Notes: generated from the letters alone by a model not told the origin. Shown: positions 18,576-27,751, counted from the first letter of the stretch. The stretch is DNA of 64,000 nucleotides from Caldilineaceae bacterium (GCA_020634755.1 JACKBC010000001.1:434001-498000), one strand, 5' to 3'. A program made the numbers and translations.

Positions 18576-18657
18576 ACTTACGCAAGCCTCGACGAAAATG
18601 GTACCAAATACAAACGAGTGCACTCTTGGCAATCCACGGGCGCTGCGTACCCTGAGT
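18576..18657. repeat. Divergent family A repeat
   Basis: Opens ACTTACGCAAGCCTCGACG and closes GCGCTGCGTACCCTGAGTG; ends are family A, centre divergent. Confidence 0.55.
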
Positions 18658-18808
18658 GTCTATAATGCGTGAGAAGTGGCTTGTAGAAATAGATAGCAAC
18701 AGTTGGGAATGGGCTCTATCAATTGCAACCAACACGTATCTTGTCCTACTTGCCAACGTGGTTGGCGTGTGCAGATATTGAGCGAATTCGCAGTTCAGTG
18801 GTCAGATT

Positions 18809-20026
18809 ATGGCAAAGAAATATTTATTCATTTTGGTTGCGCTCATTAGCATGAGCTTGTTAGGTTGTAATGGGGTTGCTGGGGATGCCCCCAATGTATC
18901 CTTGCCCTTTATGCAGCTTGCAACACCGATTCCTGTGCCCACATTTACCCCAACGCCTGGTGCTGGTGCGGTACAGACTATCACCGACGCTTCGTCAGAT
19001 GCGGCCGAGATCGATGCGGATGGATTGGATATAGCGGAGCGCCGGGTGATCAGCGTATATGAAAAAGCATCACAAGCCGTGGTTAATATTACCACGCAGG
19101 TTTTGCGGCGCAGCTTCTTCTTTGAAGTTGTTCCCGAAGAAGGGGCGGGTTCTGGTTTTGTCATTAGCAGCGAGGGCTATATTCTGACCAATTATCATGT
19201 GGTCGAAGACGCGCAAACCGTGGAAGTGAATCTAAGCGACGATACTGTGTTGGATGCCCAAGTTGTCGGTGTGGATCCACGCAACGACATTGCCGTATTG
19301 AAGGTAGATGCCTCACCCGAACTACTGACTCCTGTCGAATTTGGCACATCTAACAATCTAAAAGTGGGCCAGCGCGCCATCGCCATTGGCAATCCGTTTG
19401 GGCAATTTGGCAATACGCTGACCATTGGCGTGGTGAGCGCGCTGGACCGCACGCTGGAAGGTCCAGATGGCCGCACCATAACGGGCATTATTCAAACAGA
19501 TGCGGCCATTAACCGCGGCAATTCGGGTGGGCCTTTGCTGGACAGCAGCGGACGCGTTATTGGCATCAATACGGCTATATTCAGTCCCAGTGGCTCAAGT
19601 GCTGGCGTGGGCTTTGCCGTTCCCATTGATACGGTGCGCCGCCTGTTGCCGGACCTGCTTGAATTGGGGCGATATCGGCACCCGTGGCTTGGTGTGCGCT
19701 ATGCGTATTCCATTACGCCCAATCTGGCGCGTAATCTCACTTTGCCGGTGGATCATGGTCTTCTGCTCGTGCAGCTCTATCAGGGGAGCCCGCTGGCGCA
19801 GGCCGGGGTGGTTGGCGCTCAGCAGGAAACCATTTTGGGCAATCGGCGGGTTTACACGGGCGGCGATATTTTGCTGGCGATTGATGGCGCTTCAATGACA
19901 CAAGTCGGTGAACTGGAAACCTACTTGGAAGATCACTACCGCGTGGGAGATCAGGTTACCGTCACGCTAATGCGCGACGGGCAGTCATTTGATCTGGGTG
20001 TTGAACTGGTGGAGGAGCCAAACTAG
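18809..20026 (+). CDS. HtrA/DegP-like trypsin-type serine protease with PDZ domain, lipoprotein
   Basis: 405 residues. The N-terminus is a lipoprotein signal with a lipobox LLGC (Cys20), so the protein should be anchored outside the cytoplasmic membrane. A Pro/Thr-rich linker (PVPTFTPTPGAGA) and an acidic stretch lead to the trypsin-like domain with the full triad: His130 (NYHVV), Asp160 (NDIAVL) and Ser239 (NRGNSGGP). A PDZ domain follows (about 300-395; GVVGAQQE, GGDILLAIDGASM). The family degrades or refolds damaged extracytoplasmic proteins. It follows two regulator genes, so stress control is plausible. The SD is weak. Confidence 0.92.
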   Translation: MAKKYLFILVALISMSLLGCNGVAGDAPNVSLPFMQLATPIPVPTFTPTPGAGAVQTITDASSDAAEIDADGLDIAERRVISVYEKASQAVVNITTQVLRRSFFFEVVPEEGAGSGFVISSEGYILTNYHVVEDAQTVEVNLSDDTVLDAQVVGVDPRNDIAVLKVDASPELLTPVEFGTSNNLKVGQRAIAIGNPFGQFGNTLTIGVVSALDRTLEGPDGRTITGIIQTDAAINRGNSGGPLLDSSGRVIGINTAIFSPSGSSAGVGFAVPIDTVRRLLPDLLELGRYRHPWLGVRYAYSITPNLARNLTLPVDHGLLLVQLYQGSPLAQAGVVGAQQETILGNRRVYTGGDILLAIDGASMTQVGELETYLEDHYRVGDQVTVTLMRDGQSFDLGVELVEEPN

Positions 20027-20069
20027 GCGCTGTTTTCGTACCTATCCAGTCGTGCCTAAGCACCTGGAA

Positions 20070-20206
20070 TAGGTATCTATTCAATGTCATAAAGTGAGCG
20101 AAAAGTGCGTCGCACAGTGTCTGCCATTTTGGTCCGCGCATTCGCGTGGCATATCGTGCGTCGCACTGGAAGCGGCCTTACCTAAATGACATTGGGTATC
20201 TGTTTT
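20070..20206. repeat. Composite inverted repeat with GTGCGTCGCAC pair
   Basis: GTGCGTCGCAC occurs at 20105-20115 and 20156-20166, 51 bp apart as in the elements at 7822 and 55327. Outside these, AATGTCAT (left) and ATGACATT (right) together with GGTATCT copies form a further, imperfect inverted repeat. Confidence 0.55.
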
Positions 20207-21232
20207 CTAGGTCTGAAATAGGTTTACGGCATCGCGCAGCATGGCCGCCGCGGTGGGTAACGGTTCGCGCTCCCACAGTTTGTAATACATCTGGCCATAG
20301 AGATCGCTGTGTATCTCTATCCCCATTTCCCAGCCACTGCAATTGGCCAAAAACTCGCCTTTTTCCAACACAACGGGCGCCACGGCAAATGCGTACCCAG
20401 CGGGCGTAGTGGTGGCAGTTGCCAGCAGCTTTATGGTTTGCCCTCTTGCCAATTCAGCTTGAAGCTGGGTACTGCTGATTTGTGTAATGCCCTGCACCGA
20501 TACATCCGCCAGCGTTATATCTACCCCTAGAAAGCTATTGGCAATAATTACCAGCTTGTTGGCCGTATCCCAGCCTTCTACATCCAACGATGGATCCGCT
20601 TCGGCAATGCCGCGCGCTTGGGCCTCTGCCAATGCCTCGGCATAGGAGCGCCCCGTGACCATTTCATCCAGGATAAAGTTGCTGGTGCTGTTAAAGATGC
20701 CGCGCAACAGCGTTACATCGGCTGCCACTAAGTCGCGGCGGCCAATATTGACCACCGGCAGGGCGCCGCAGACCGTAGCGCTAAAGGCCAAACCAGCGCC
20801 GGTACGCGCGGCGATTTCATGCAGTTCGCCAAAGGCCAGCACCAGTGGTCCCTTGTTGGCCAACACTACGCTGATGCCTCGTTCCAAAGCCGTGCGCGTG
20901 ACGGAAAGCCCGGGCTCGCCATGCGCCAGATTTACCGGCGAACCTTCTAATACCAGATCGCAGGCCAGCGATGATAACGCCTGCTGAATGCTTTGCCCCG
21001 CCACAAACTCATCGAGATCGCAGACGCGCCCGCCCTGCTCTTTGAACCGGCGCAATGTTGCCGGCTCAAACCCATTTGGCGCTATGGCAACGCCGCTACT
21101 ATCGGCTGCACAAACCACGCGAAAGGCCAGCGCATATTGGCTGCGCAATCGTTCAGACTTCATTTCTAGAATTTTTAAAAAGTTGCGGTTAACGTTGCCC
21201 AGGCCGACGAGCGCCGCGTTGATGATTTTCAT
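20207..21232 (-). CDS. hom: Homoserine dehydrogenase
   Basis: 341 residues, NAD(P)-dependent reduction of aspartate semialdehyde to homoserine for threonine and methionine synthesis. The N-terminal Rossmann motif reads ALVGLGNVNRNFL. The catalytic region has NKGPLVLAFGELHEIA, GGALP-equivalent CGALPVVNIGRRDL, and the family signature GIFNSTSNFILDEMVTG; the following EADPSLDVEGWDTANKLVIIAN contains the substrate Asp and Lys. No C-terminal ACT domain is present, so feedback control through ACT is not expected. Its ATG overlaps the carA stop by 4 bp (ATGA), so the two are translationally coupled. Confidence 0.92.
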   Translation of the reverse strand: MKIINAALVGLGNVNRNFLKILEMKSERLRSQYALAFRVVCAADSSGVAIAPNGFEPATLRRFKEQGGRVCDLDEFVAGQSIQQALSSLACDLVLEGSPVNLAHGEPGLSVTRTALERGISVVLANKGPLVLAFGELHEIAARTGAGLAFSATVCGALPVVNIGRRDLVAADVTLLRGIFNSTSNFILDEMVTGRSYAEALAEAQARGIAEADPSLDVEGWDTANKLVIIANSFLGVDITLADVSVQGITQISSTQLQAELARGQTIKLLATATTTPAGYAFAVAPVVLEKGEFLANCSGWEMGIEIHSDLYGQMYYKLWEREPLPTAAAMLRDAVNLFQT

Positions 21233-22380
21233 TTCTTTTTGACCATATTGGCAAATCGCTCAAACAGCAGATCTGCATCATGCGGGCCCGGACTGGCTTC
21301 TGGGTGATATTGTACGCAGAAGACCGGACGGTCACGCAGGCGTAATCCCTCTACGGTGCCATCGTTGAGATTGCGATGGGTCACTTCGGCGTTGGCGGGC
21401 AGACCACTGTCGTCTACGGCGTAGTTGTGGTTTTGCGAGGTGATTTGCACATTGGTAGCGTCCACATCGTCCACTGGCTGGTTGCCGCCGTGGTGTCCAA
21501 ATTTAAGCTTGTAGGTGTCCGCCCCCAGCGCACGACCGATAATCTGATGGCCCAGGCAGATGCCAAAGGTGGGAATCCCCGTTTCTAACAGTTGCTCCAC
21601 GGCCTCGGCCGCATAGGGTACGCCAGCCGGATCGCCGGGGCCGTTGCTCAGAAAGATGCCATCGGGATGCAGGCTGAGCACATCAGCGGCGGATGTATGC
21701 GCCGGCACCACAGTAACGCGCAGACCGTGGCTGGTGAGCCGACGCAAGATGTTGTGCTTGATGCCAAAATCATAGGCTACAACAAGCGGCGCATCTTGGA
21801 TCGCTTTTTCAGGCGCATTGCGCATGGGCTCACCGCCAGAGGCCACGGGCGACCATTCGACGCGCGTGCCGTCTGCCCAGTGATAAGGTTCCTGGCAGGT
21901 AACTTCGCGGACCAGGTCGCGTCCGTCCAATCCTTCCCAAGTGCGCGCCATCTCCAAAAGCTGGGCGGACGTGTGGCTTTCATCGGTGCAAAGCGCCGCG
22001 TGCATAATGCCCTGATCGCGCAGTTTGCGGGTAAGATAGCGCGTGTCTACTTCGCTAATGCCCGGAATATTGTGGCGTTGTAAATAGCTATCGAGCGTTT
22101 CATTGGCGCGCCAGTTGGAAACGACCGGGCTGACTTCACGCACGATAAAAGCCGTGATTTGCGGTCGGTCACTCTCGACGTCTTCGGTATTGATGCCGGT
22201 GTTTCCCACGTGGGCAACAGTCATGCAGACCATTTGGCCGCGATATGAGGGGTCTGTGATTACTTCCTGGTAGCCGGTGAGGCTGGTATTGAAAACCACC
22301 TCGCCCACCACAGTGGTGGCGGCGCCAAAAGATTGGCCGTGCAAGATTGTACCGTCTGCCAATACGAGCGTTGCGTTCAT
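21229..22380 (-). CDS. carA: Carbamoyl-phosphate synthase small subunit
   Basis: 383 residues. This subunit hydrolyses glutamine and channels ammonia to the large subunit for carbamoyl phosphate, used for arginine and pyrimidines. The N-terminal CPSase small domain starts ATLVLADGTILHGQSFG. The class I amidotransferase domain has the nucleophile Cys275 in GICLGHQ and the His/Glu pair in YHPEASPGP. ATG 22380 has AAAGGA upstream; the extension to 22443 covers a repeat-like AACGGATTT palindrome and is not expected to be translated. carB is not in the window. It overlaps hom by 4 bp. Confidence 0.93.
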   Translation of the reverse strand: MNATLVLADGTILHGQSFGAATTVVGEVVFNTSLTGYQEVITDPSYRGQMVCMTVAHVGNTGINTEDVESDRPQITAFIVREVSPVVSNWRANETLDSYLQRHNIPGISEVDTRYLTRKLRDQGIMHAALCTDESHTSAQLLEMARTWEGLDGRDLVREVTCQEPYHWADGTRVEWSPVASGGEPMRNAPEKAIQDAPLVVAYDFGIKHNILRRLTSHGLRVTVVPAHTSAADVLSLHPDGIFLSNGPGDPAGVPYAAEAVEQLLETGIPTFGICLGHQIIGRALGADTYKLKFGHHGGNQPVDDVDATNVQITSQNHNYAVDDSGLPANAEVTHRNLNDGTVEGLRLRDRPVFCVQYHPEASPGPHDADLLFERFANMVKKK

Positions 22381-22497
22381 GCATTTTCCTTTGGGAATGG
22401 AACACTGATTGGACTGATTTAACGGATTTGGGCTGATTCGCAAACGGGGAATCCGTTAAATCTCTCTGAGCAGTAAAATCTGTGTTCTATTTTCTTT

Positions 22498-23136
22498 TCA
22501 TCCCTTCCCATTTTTCGATTGTGGCGGGGACGGGATGAGTTCATCTTCAAAACGAATGGCCTGCTTTTGCTGATAGGCCAGCTTGAGCGGCTGCCATTCT
22601 TTCCATTTTAGCAGTTTGTTCCACGCCGCGGGTTGATTGACGTTGCCTGCCTTTTCAGTTTGCGGCGCTAGATTCATGAGGACTGCTACTTCATCGCAGC
22701 GGTGAAATTTTGGGCAATAAATGCAGGCTTGCCACACTTTGGGGCTAATGCTCCAGCGGTCGACTAGATCAAAGCCCAAGCGAATAAAAAAGTTTTCGCG
22801 CAGCGTCAGGGCGCAAACTTGCTTAAAGCCCTGTTCACGGGCCAGGGCCACCAGCGCCAGCACAATTTCTCCGCCTAGCCCTTTGCCTTGCTGACTTTCA
22901 TCAATGGCCAGCGAGCGTACTTCCACCAGTTCATCGGTAAGCGGCACCAACGAACCACAGCCCACGACGCGCCGATCCACCGCTTCTGTATCGATAGCCA
23001 CCAGCCAGTCGAATAGACTGGACTCTATGCTTTCAAGCGTGCGCGGCAACATAACGTTTTGCGCCGCAAAGCGGTTGACCAAAGTTGCAATTGCTTCTAC
23101 ATCTTCTATTTCTGCCGCCACAATCATTGTGGACAT
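22498..23136 (-). CDS. GNAT acetyltransferase, probable short-form N-acetylglutamate synthase
   Basis: 212 residues. The first ~155 are a GNAT fold: acetyl-CoA binding loop QGKGLGGEIV, preceding strand VEVRSLAID, and the segment ENFFIRLGFDLVDRW. The motif CIYCPKFHRCDEVAVL near the end of the domain is characteristic of short ArgA-like N-acetylglutamate synthases, which lack the kinase-like domain of long ArgA. The position inside an argCBD-carA block supports the first step of arginine synthesis. The last ~50 residues are polar and end in Lys/Gly. Specific substrate is inferred. Confidence 0.75.
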   Translation of the reverse strand: MSTMIVAAEIEDVEAIATLVNRFAAQNVMLPRTLESIESSLFDWLVAIDTEAVDRRVVGCGSLVPLTDELVEVRSLAIDESQQGKGLGGEIVLALVALAREQGFKQVCALTLRENFFIRLGFDLVDRWSISPKVWQACIYCPKFHRCDEVAVLMNLAPQTEKAGNVNQPAAWNKLLKWKEWQPLKLAYQQKQAIRFEDELIPSPPQSKNGKG

Positions 23137-23216
23137 GGTAAGACCCTTTTTGAAAGTGATTTGCCCGTGGCGAATTGAGCCGCCATGGCAAATCTATGCC
23201 CCGCTTTCAATTTGCG

Positions 23217-23292
23217 TGTTGCATATTGCGTGTACCGGTTCAGTTTCTCATATTGAGACAAGTAAACCAATACGCGCAACACGTAATATGCA
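23217..23292. repeat. Imperfect inverted repeat in the arg block
   Basis: GTTGCATATTGCGTGT is inverted as ACACGTAATATGCAATAC across a ~40-bp centre. It fills the gap between two acetyltransferase genes; possibly an mRNA-stabilising or mobile palindrome. Confidence 0.5.
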
Positions 23293-23299
23293 ATACTTC

Positions 23300-23872
23300 T
23301 CACAAATCATACTGCATAATCAACGAAACGCCACCTGCACGATTGGTCATTTTGCCGACCGTGATAAAGCCGACCCGCTGATAAAGGTGGGCGGCGGGAT
23401 TGTTTTCGCGCACGTTGAGCATAATGGCGGGATAGTAGCAGCGTGCTTCATCTATGAGCGCCTTTAGCAATCGTTGGCCAATTTGTCGATTGCGGTGGGT
23501 AGGCAGTACGGCAATGGCCAGTTCAGGCGCGGCAATGGTTTCATATCCGTTTGCAAATTGGTTGTGATAGCCGTGAGCGTTCCAGGCTTCGCCCAAACCC
23601 ATGCGCACCCACGCTGCGCCAACATGCAGGGGGCCAACATCTTTGGCGCCATCATGCGTAGCCGTGGACGCGTCCGCTGCAATCACACCCAGGTCACTAG
23701 AACGTCCCCAATCTGCTACATAGTTCCGCAGCATTGTGTCTTGCTGCGCCTGCTGAAGGGCTGCATTCAGGTCGCCGCTCATTTGGGCGGCATAGTAGAG
23801 CATGGTCCACAGCGTCGGTGCATCATCCGCCGTGGCGCGCCGGATTTGAATGTCCTTATGCACTACGTTCAT
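23300..23872 (-). CDS. GNAT-family N-acetyltransferase
   Basis: About 190 residues. A GNAT domain starts with IQIRRATADDAPTLW; the acetyl-CoA loop is HRNRQIGQRLLKALIDEAR and the C-terminal strand is NVRENNPAAHLYQRVGFITV. The substrate cannot be told from sequence. ATG 23872 is chosen because GAGGA lies 8-9 bases upstream; earlier in-frame ATGs lack an SD. It overlaps the preceding acetyltransferase (stop at 23856) by 17 bp, so the two are probably translated together. Confidence 0.8.
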   Translation of the reverse strand: MNVVHKDIQIRRATADDAPTLWTMLYYAAQMSGDLNAALQQAQQDTMLRNYVADWGRSSDLGVIAADASTATHDGAKDVGPLHVGAAWVRMGLGEAWNAHGYHNQFANGYETIAAPELAIAVLPTHRNRQIGQRLLKALIDEARCYYPAIMLNVRENNPAAHLYQRVGFITVGKMTNRAGGVSLIMQYDL

Positions 23873-24302
23873 AGGGCACATCCTCAATGAGTCGCTTGCT
23901 CATGACAACTACCGGCTCTTGTACATAGCCAATGGTTTCATAAAATTCCACCACGGGCAAATTGGTGCTGCGGATCATCAATTCTACTTTGGGGCAGCCA
24001 ATGGCGGCGAGTCCAGTTTCGGCCCGCTGCATCAGCTGTGCCGCCACGCCGCGGCGCTGAAATTGAGGATGCACGGCTAGATAGTAGATCCAGCCGCGGT
24101 GTCCTTCATAGCCCGCCATGCAGGAACCAATGAGCTGACCATCTAGCTCGGCCACAAAGAAAAGCTCGGGGTGCTCGGCCATTTTGCGTTCAATGTCGCT
24201 TTGTGGATTGTTCCATGACCGCACCAATCCACAGGTGAACCAGAGGTCGATTACCTGTTGACTATCGGTGCGTTGAAATTGGCGAATATTTATATCGGAC
24301 AT
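23856..24302 (-). CDS. GNAT-family N-acetyltransferase (YpeA/RimI-like)
   Basis: 148 residues from ATG 24302. INIRQFQRTDSQQVIDLW opens the GNAT fold; the acetyl-CoA loop is PQFQRRGVAAQLMQRAE and the C-terminal part reads EFYETIGYVQEPVVVMSKRL, closely like the YpeA group of small acetyltransferases. The frame extends to 24344, but the added residues come from a spacer containing tandem ACAAGGTG repeats. It lies 88 bp after argD and overlaps the next acetyltransferase by 17 bp. Confidence 0.8.
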   Translation of the reverse strand: MSDINIRQFQRTDSQQVIDLWFTCGLVRSWNNPQSDIERKMAEHPELFFVAELDGQLIGSCMAGYEGHRGWIYYLAVHPQFQRRGVAAQLMQRAETGLAAIGCPKVELMIRSTNLPVVEFYETIGYVQEPVVVMSKRLIEDVPYERSA

Positions 24303-24390
24303 GTGATTTACTCGGTTAAAGATGATAAGGTGAAAGAGTGACAAGGTGCAAGGGTGAATTTCATCTTGTCACCTTGCCATCCTTCTAATC

Positions 24391-25596
24391 CTACATATCT
24401 TGCAGAATTTCACCCACCACATTGACGGCGTGGGCCAGCTCATCTTTGCTGATGACCAGCGGCGGCACAAAGCGCAGGACATTGGCGCCGGCGCTGACCA
24501 GGATAACGCCCTTTTTGTATGCCGCATCCACCACTGGTCCCACTTCAACGTCCATTTCAACACCCACCAGCAGACCTTTGCCGCGCACTTCTTTGATGTG
24601 CGGGCTATTTAGCTCATCCAGCATTTCCATCAAATAGTCACCCTTGGCCGATACATCGCTCAGGAAGTCTGGATCAGAAATGCGGCCCACGACGTGAGTG
24701 GCCACCGCCGTGGTAAAAGGATTGCCGGCAAAGGTGCTGGCGTGATCGCCTTTGTGGATCGAATCGGCTACCTTCTGTCGCATCATAATCGCGCCGATGG
24801 GCAGGCCATTGGCCAGCGGTTTGGCAGTGGTCATAATGTCCGGCGCAATGGCGTCAGCATTGTCAGCGCCCAGCGTCTGGTAGCCCCACATAGAGCCGGT
24901 GCGCCCCATGCCGCACTGCACTTCATCATAAATCAGCAGCGCATCGAACTCATCGGCCAGATCGCGCAGACCCTGCAAGAATTCGGGCGCAGCGGGATAG
25001 ATGCCGCCTTCACCCTGAATGGGCTCCACCAAGATGGCGCACACATTGTCATCCATCTGGGCGCGGGCGCTCTCTAAATTGTTAAATTCAGCAAAGCGGA
25101 CGCCGGGCATGAGCGGCAGAAAAGCTTCTTGATATTTGGGGCGCGGCGTGGCGGCCAAACTGCCAAACAGGCGACCATGAAAGGCGTTGGTAAAGGCCAA
25201 AATGTGGTATTTTTCTTTGTTGCCCTTGTCATACGCATGGCGGCGGGCAAACTTAAACGCACCCTCATTGGCATCGGCGCCAGAGAGGCAGAAGTGAACT
25301 TTATCGGCAAAACAGGTTTCACAGAGCGCCTTGGCCAATTGTGCATGGGGAGCCGTGTGATACAGGTTGCTCACATGCAGCACGCCTTTGTGCATGGCGT
25401 CTTGCATCACCTGGTTGATCTGCGGATCGTTATAGCCCAGCGAGTTGACCGCAATGCCCGACACGCAGTCCAGATAGGCTTTGCCATCGGTATCATATAG
25501 CGTACAGCCCTGGCCGTGATCCAGCACAAACTCTGGCCGCGAATAGACGCCCAGCACATAATCGTGCTCCATTTGAATAACATCTTGTGTGCTCAT
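24391..25596 (-). CDS. argD: Acetylornithine aminotransferase
   Basis: 401 residues, class III PLP aminotransferase making N-acetylornithine from the semialdehyde. The PLP Lys is Lys259 in MTTAKPLANGLPIGA. Other signatures are YDEVQCGMGRTG, FHGRLFGSLAAT and STFAGNPFTTAVA. ATG 25596 follows a textbook AAAGGAGA SD. Upstream, 25655-25703 holds an 11-bp inverted repeat that may be an operator. The gene comes after argC and argB on the same strand with a 200-bp gap, so it may have its own promoter. Confidence 0.93.
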   Translation of the reverse strand: MSTQDVIQMEHDYVLGVYSRPEFVLDHGQGCTLYDTDGKAYLDCVSGIAVNSLGYNDPQINQVMQDAMHKGVLHVSNLYHTAPHAQLAKALCETCFADKVHFCLSGADANEGAFKFARRHAYDKGNKEKYHILAFTNAFHGRLFGSLAATPRPKYQEAFLPLMPGVRFAEFNNLESARAQMDDNVCAILVEPIQGEGGIYPAAPEFLQGLRDLADEFDALLIYDEVQCGMGRTGSMWGYQTLGADNADAIAPDIMTTAKPLANGLPIGAIMMRQKVADSIHKGDHASTFAGNPFTTAVATHVVGRISDPDFLSDVSAKGDYLMEMLDELNSPHIKEVRGKGLLVGVEMDVEVGPVVDAAYKKGVILVSAGANVLRFVPPLVISKDELAHAVNVVGEILQDM

Positions 25597-25654
25597 TTTT
25601 TCTCCTTTGGTTTGATTACTGTTGCGTGGTGCGTCAAGCATGTATACCTGCGGT

Positions 25655-25703
25655 TGTCATAAATTTACATTTTCTACCCGAGTAAAAGTGTGAATTTATG
25701 ACA
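25655..25703. promoter_or_regulatory. Inverted repeat upstream of argD
   Basis: TGTCATAAATT (25655-25665) and AATTTATGACA (25693-25703) are perfect 11-bp arms around a 27-bp centre, 59-107 bp ahead of the argD start. It could be an operator or a hairpin in the leader; the resemblance to arginine operator half-sites is weak. Confidence 0.4.
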
Positions 25704-25797
25704 GAGCCCAATATAGTTGCGCCACAAGTTGCTGAACCGGTACACGCGCTACGCACTACGCATAACCCATACTTCAAAATGCATTTATAGGGACAAT

Positions 25798-26613
25798 CTA
25801 CGCCCCGCCAATAATCCCCGTTCCGCTATCTTCCTGCACGCCGGCCAGGTTGGTGATGACGGCTTGGGCCACGCCGTTACGAACGGCTTCCAAAGCGCTG
25901 CGCACTTTAGGGATCATGCCGCCGTAGATAATCTCTTCTTCGATCCAGCTTTCCGCTTGGGTGGCGGTGACGGCGCGGATGACGCGCCCGGCCACCATAA
26001 TGCCCGGCACGTTGCTGACAAAGACCAGTTTAATAGCGCCCAGGGCGGCGGCCAACGCCGTGGCGGCATGGTCGGCGTTTACGTTATAGCTCAGCGCATC
26101 CAGGCTGCCAAAGCTAATGGGACTGACGACCGGCACAATATCGGCCTCGATGAGCGTGCGCACCAGGTGCGTGTCCACATCTTTGATCTCGCCCACGCGG
26201 CCCAAATCTCCCAGCGGGTGCCACATCTGCTCCACGTAAATGGTGCCATCGTCCACGCCGCTAATGCCGGCGGCGCGAATCTGCGCGTTGACCAGCGTGC
26301 GCACAATTCGTTTATTCATGAGCCCGCTCAACACCATTTCGGCCACATCCATGCTGGCTTCGTCGGTAATGCGCAGCCCGTCCAAAAATTTGGCCTCCAG
26401 CCCCAATTGCTTTTGCAAATCGGCAATAGCCTTGCCGCCGCCATGCACAATTACGGGAAAGGCGCCGTCATTGCGAATGCTCTGCACGGCGTTGGCCAGC
26501 CCAACCAGAAAGGCCTCGTCGTCCAGTTCATTGCCGCCCACCTTGAGTACAATAATGTACCTTTTGTCCTGCTCGGTCGCGTCTGCCGCGTCGTTGATCT
26601 GAATTGTTTCCAT
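25798..26613 (-). CDS. argB: Acetylglutamate kinase
   Basis: 271 residues, phosphorylates N-acetylglutamate in arginine synthesis. The amino-acid-kinase fold starts YIIVLKVGGNELDD with the catalytic Lys; the substrate loop is VIVHGGGKAI and the nucleotide part contains VNADHAATALAAALGA and FVSNVPGIM. The end has GGMIPKVRSALEAV. The start ATG is only 3 bp after the argC stop, so the two are one transcript and probably translationally coupled. Confidence 0.93.
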   Translation of the reverse strand: METIQINDAADATEQDKRYIIVLKVGGNELDDEAFLVGLANAVQSIRNDGAFPVIVHGGGKAIADLQKQLGLEAKFLDGLRITDEASMDVAEMVLSGLMNKRIVRTLVNAQIRAAGISGVDDGTIYVEQMWHPLGDLGRVGEIKDVDTHLVRTLIEADIVPVVSPISFGSLDALSYNVNADHAATALAAALGAIKLVFVSNVPGIMVAGRVIRAVTATQAESWIEEEIIYGGMIPKVRSALEAVRNGVAQAVITNLAGVQEDSGTGIIGGA

Positions 26614-26616
26614 GGC

Positions 26617-27663
26617 TTAAAGCAACCCCATTGTTTCCTCAAGCCCCACCGCAATGTTGAAGTTTTGCAACGCTTGGCCACTGGCGCCCTTGATCAGATT
26701 ATCTTCGCTGGAGGCAATGATATATTCTGTGCCGTCCGGCTGGGCGGGATCAACGGGCGTAATGCTAATGGCGCAGCGATTGCTGTGGACGGTGTGGCGC
26801 AGCGACGCCATTTGGCCCGCGGGCAGCAGGTGGATAAAGGGCTCATTGGCATAGGTTTCGGCATATAGATCGCGGATCTGGCTTTGGGTTACGCCCTCAG
26901 GCACATCGACATACATGGTGCTGAGAATGCCACGCGTGACCGGCAGCAGATGGGGCGAGAAAACAAAGCGGTGCGGCTTGTGACCATTGACCCGGTTGAG
27001 CACCTGTTCCATTTCGGCAATGTGCCGATGGCGCATGCCCACATTATATGGCGTCATGTTTTCATTGGTCTCGGCAAAGCTATATTTGAGGTCGGCTTTG
27101 CGTCCGGCGCCGCTAATGCCGCTCTTGCTGTCCACAATAACCCGTTCCCCCAGCCAGCCCGCTTTGGCCAGCGGATAGAGCCCCAGGTTGACCGAGGTGG
27201 GATAGCAGCCTGGATTGGCAATCAGCCGCGCGTTGCGAATCTGCTCGCGATAGACTTCACACAGGCCGTAGACAAATTGGTTCAGCAGTTCGGGTGCGGT
27301 GTGGGTAGTTTGATACCACTTTTCATAAATGGCCGAATCGATCAGGCGAAAATCGGCGCTTAGGTCGATGGCCAGCACGCCTGCCTCCACAAACGCCTTG
27401 ACCGGTCCGATGGAAGCGGCGTGAGGCAAACAGAGAAAGACCACATCTACTTCGGCGGCGCGGCTCAACGCATCTTCCAGCCTGATCAATGGATAGTCCC
27501 ACGGCGCGTCGAACACATTGGAAAAGCGCTTTCCCGCTGAGTTTTCGCTGGTCAGCCAGCCGATTTCCAGCTGGGGATGGCGCTGGATCAGCCGGATGAG
27601 TTCGTAGCCGGTGTAGCCTGTGGCTCCCGCAATACCGGCTTTGTAGACAGCTTGTTGGCTCAT
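26617..27663 (-). CDS. argC: N-acetyl-gamma-glutamyl-phosphate reductase
   Basis: 348 residues. The N-terminal NAD(P) site is AGATGYTGYELIRLIQRHP and the catalytic Cys lies in IANPGCYPTSVNLGLYPL. The closing helix and GASGQALQNFNIAVGLEE are typical. It reduces N-acetylglutamyl phosphate to the semialdehyde. ATG 27663 has a strong AGGAGG SD. Just upstream are two TGAATTCA palindromes (27701, 27714) that could be regulator sites. First gene of the argCB pair. Confidence 0.94.
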   Translation of the reverse strand: MSQQAVYKAGIAGATGYTGYELIRLIQRHPQLEIGWLTSENSAGKRFSNVFDAPWDYPLIRLEDALSRAAEVDVVFLCLPHAASIGPVKAFVEAGVLAIDLSADFRLIDSAIYEKWYQTTHTAPELLNQFVYGLCEVYREQIRNARLIANPGCYPTSVNLGLYPLAKAGWLGERVIVDSKSGISGAGRKADLKYSFAETNENMTPYNVGMRHRHIAEMEQVLNRVNGHKPHRFVFSPHLLPVTRGILSTMYVDVPEGVTQSQIRDLYAETYANEPFIHLLPAGQMASLRHTVHSNRCAISITPVDPAQPDGTEYIIASSEDNLIKGASGQALQNFNIAVGLEETMGLL

Positions 27664-27700
27664 TTTTCGTTCCTCCTGGTCATTAAAGCAAAATCAATGG

Positions 27701-27721
27701 TGAATTCATCTGGTGAATTCA
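27701..27721. promoter_or_regulatory. Two TGAATTCA palindromes ahead of argC
   Basis: GGTGAATTCAT occurs twice, with TGAATTCA at 27701-27708 and 27714-27721, centres 13 bp apart and 38-58 bp before the argC ATG. TGAAT/ATTCA are the half-site letters of ArgR boxes, so an arginine operator is a reasonable guess; no ArgR gene is in the window. Confidence 0.4.
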
Positions 27722-27751
27722 TTAACACGGAAGTTCTTAGGTAATTCATCC

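Larger units (their letters stand above)
18135..18808. other. Spacer of ~675 bp with terminator and two repeats
   Basis: Holds a terminator (18262-18296), a family B copy (18411-18488) and a divergent family A copy (18576-18657). The last 150 bp before the protease gene are unassigned. Confidence 0.7.

Noticed and set aside
22205..22222. Third parS-like CCCACGTGGG
   Set aside because: It lies inside carA, and the outer positions differ from TGTTTCACGTGAAACA.
25717..26868. 383-residue plus-strand frame opposite argB and the end of argC
   Set aside because: Both minus-strand genes are unmistakable; the frame is a G+C-rich shadow.
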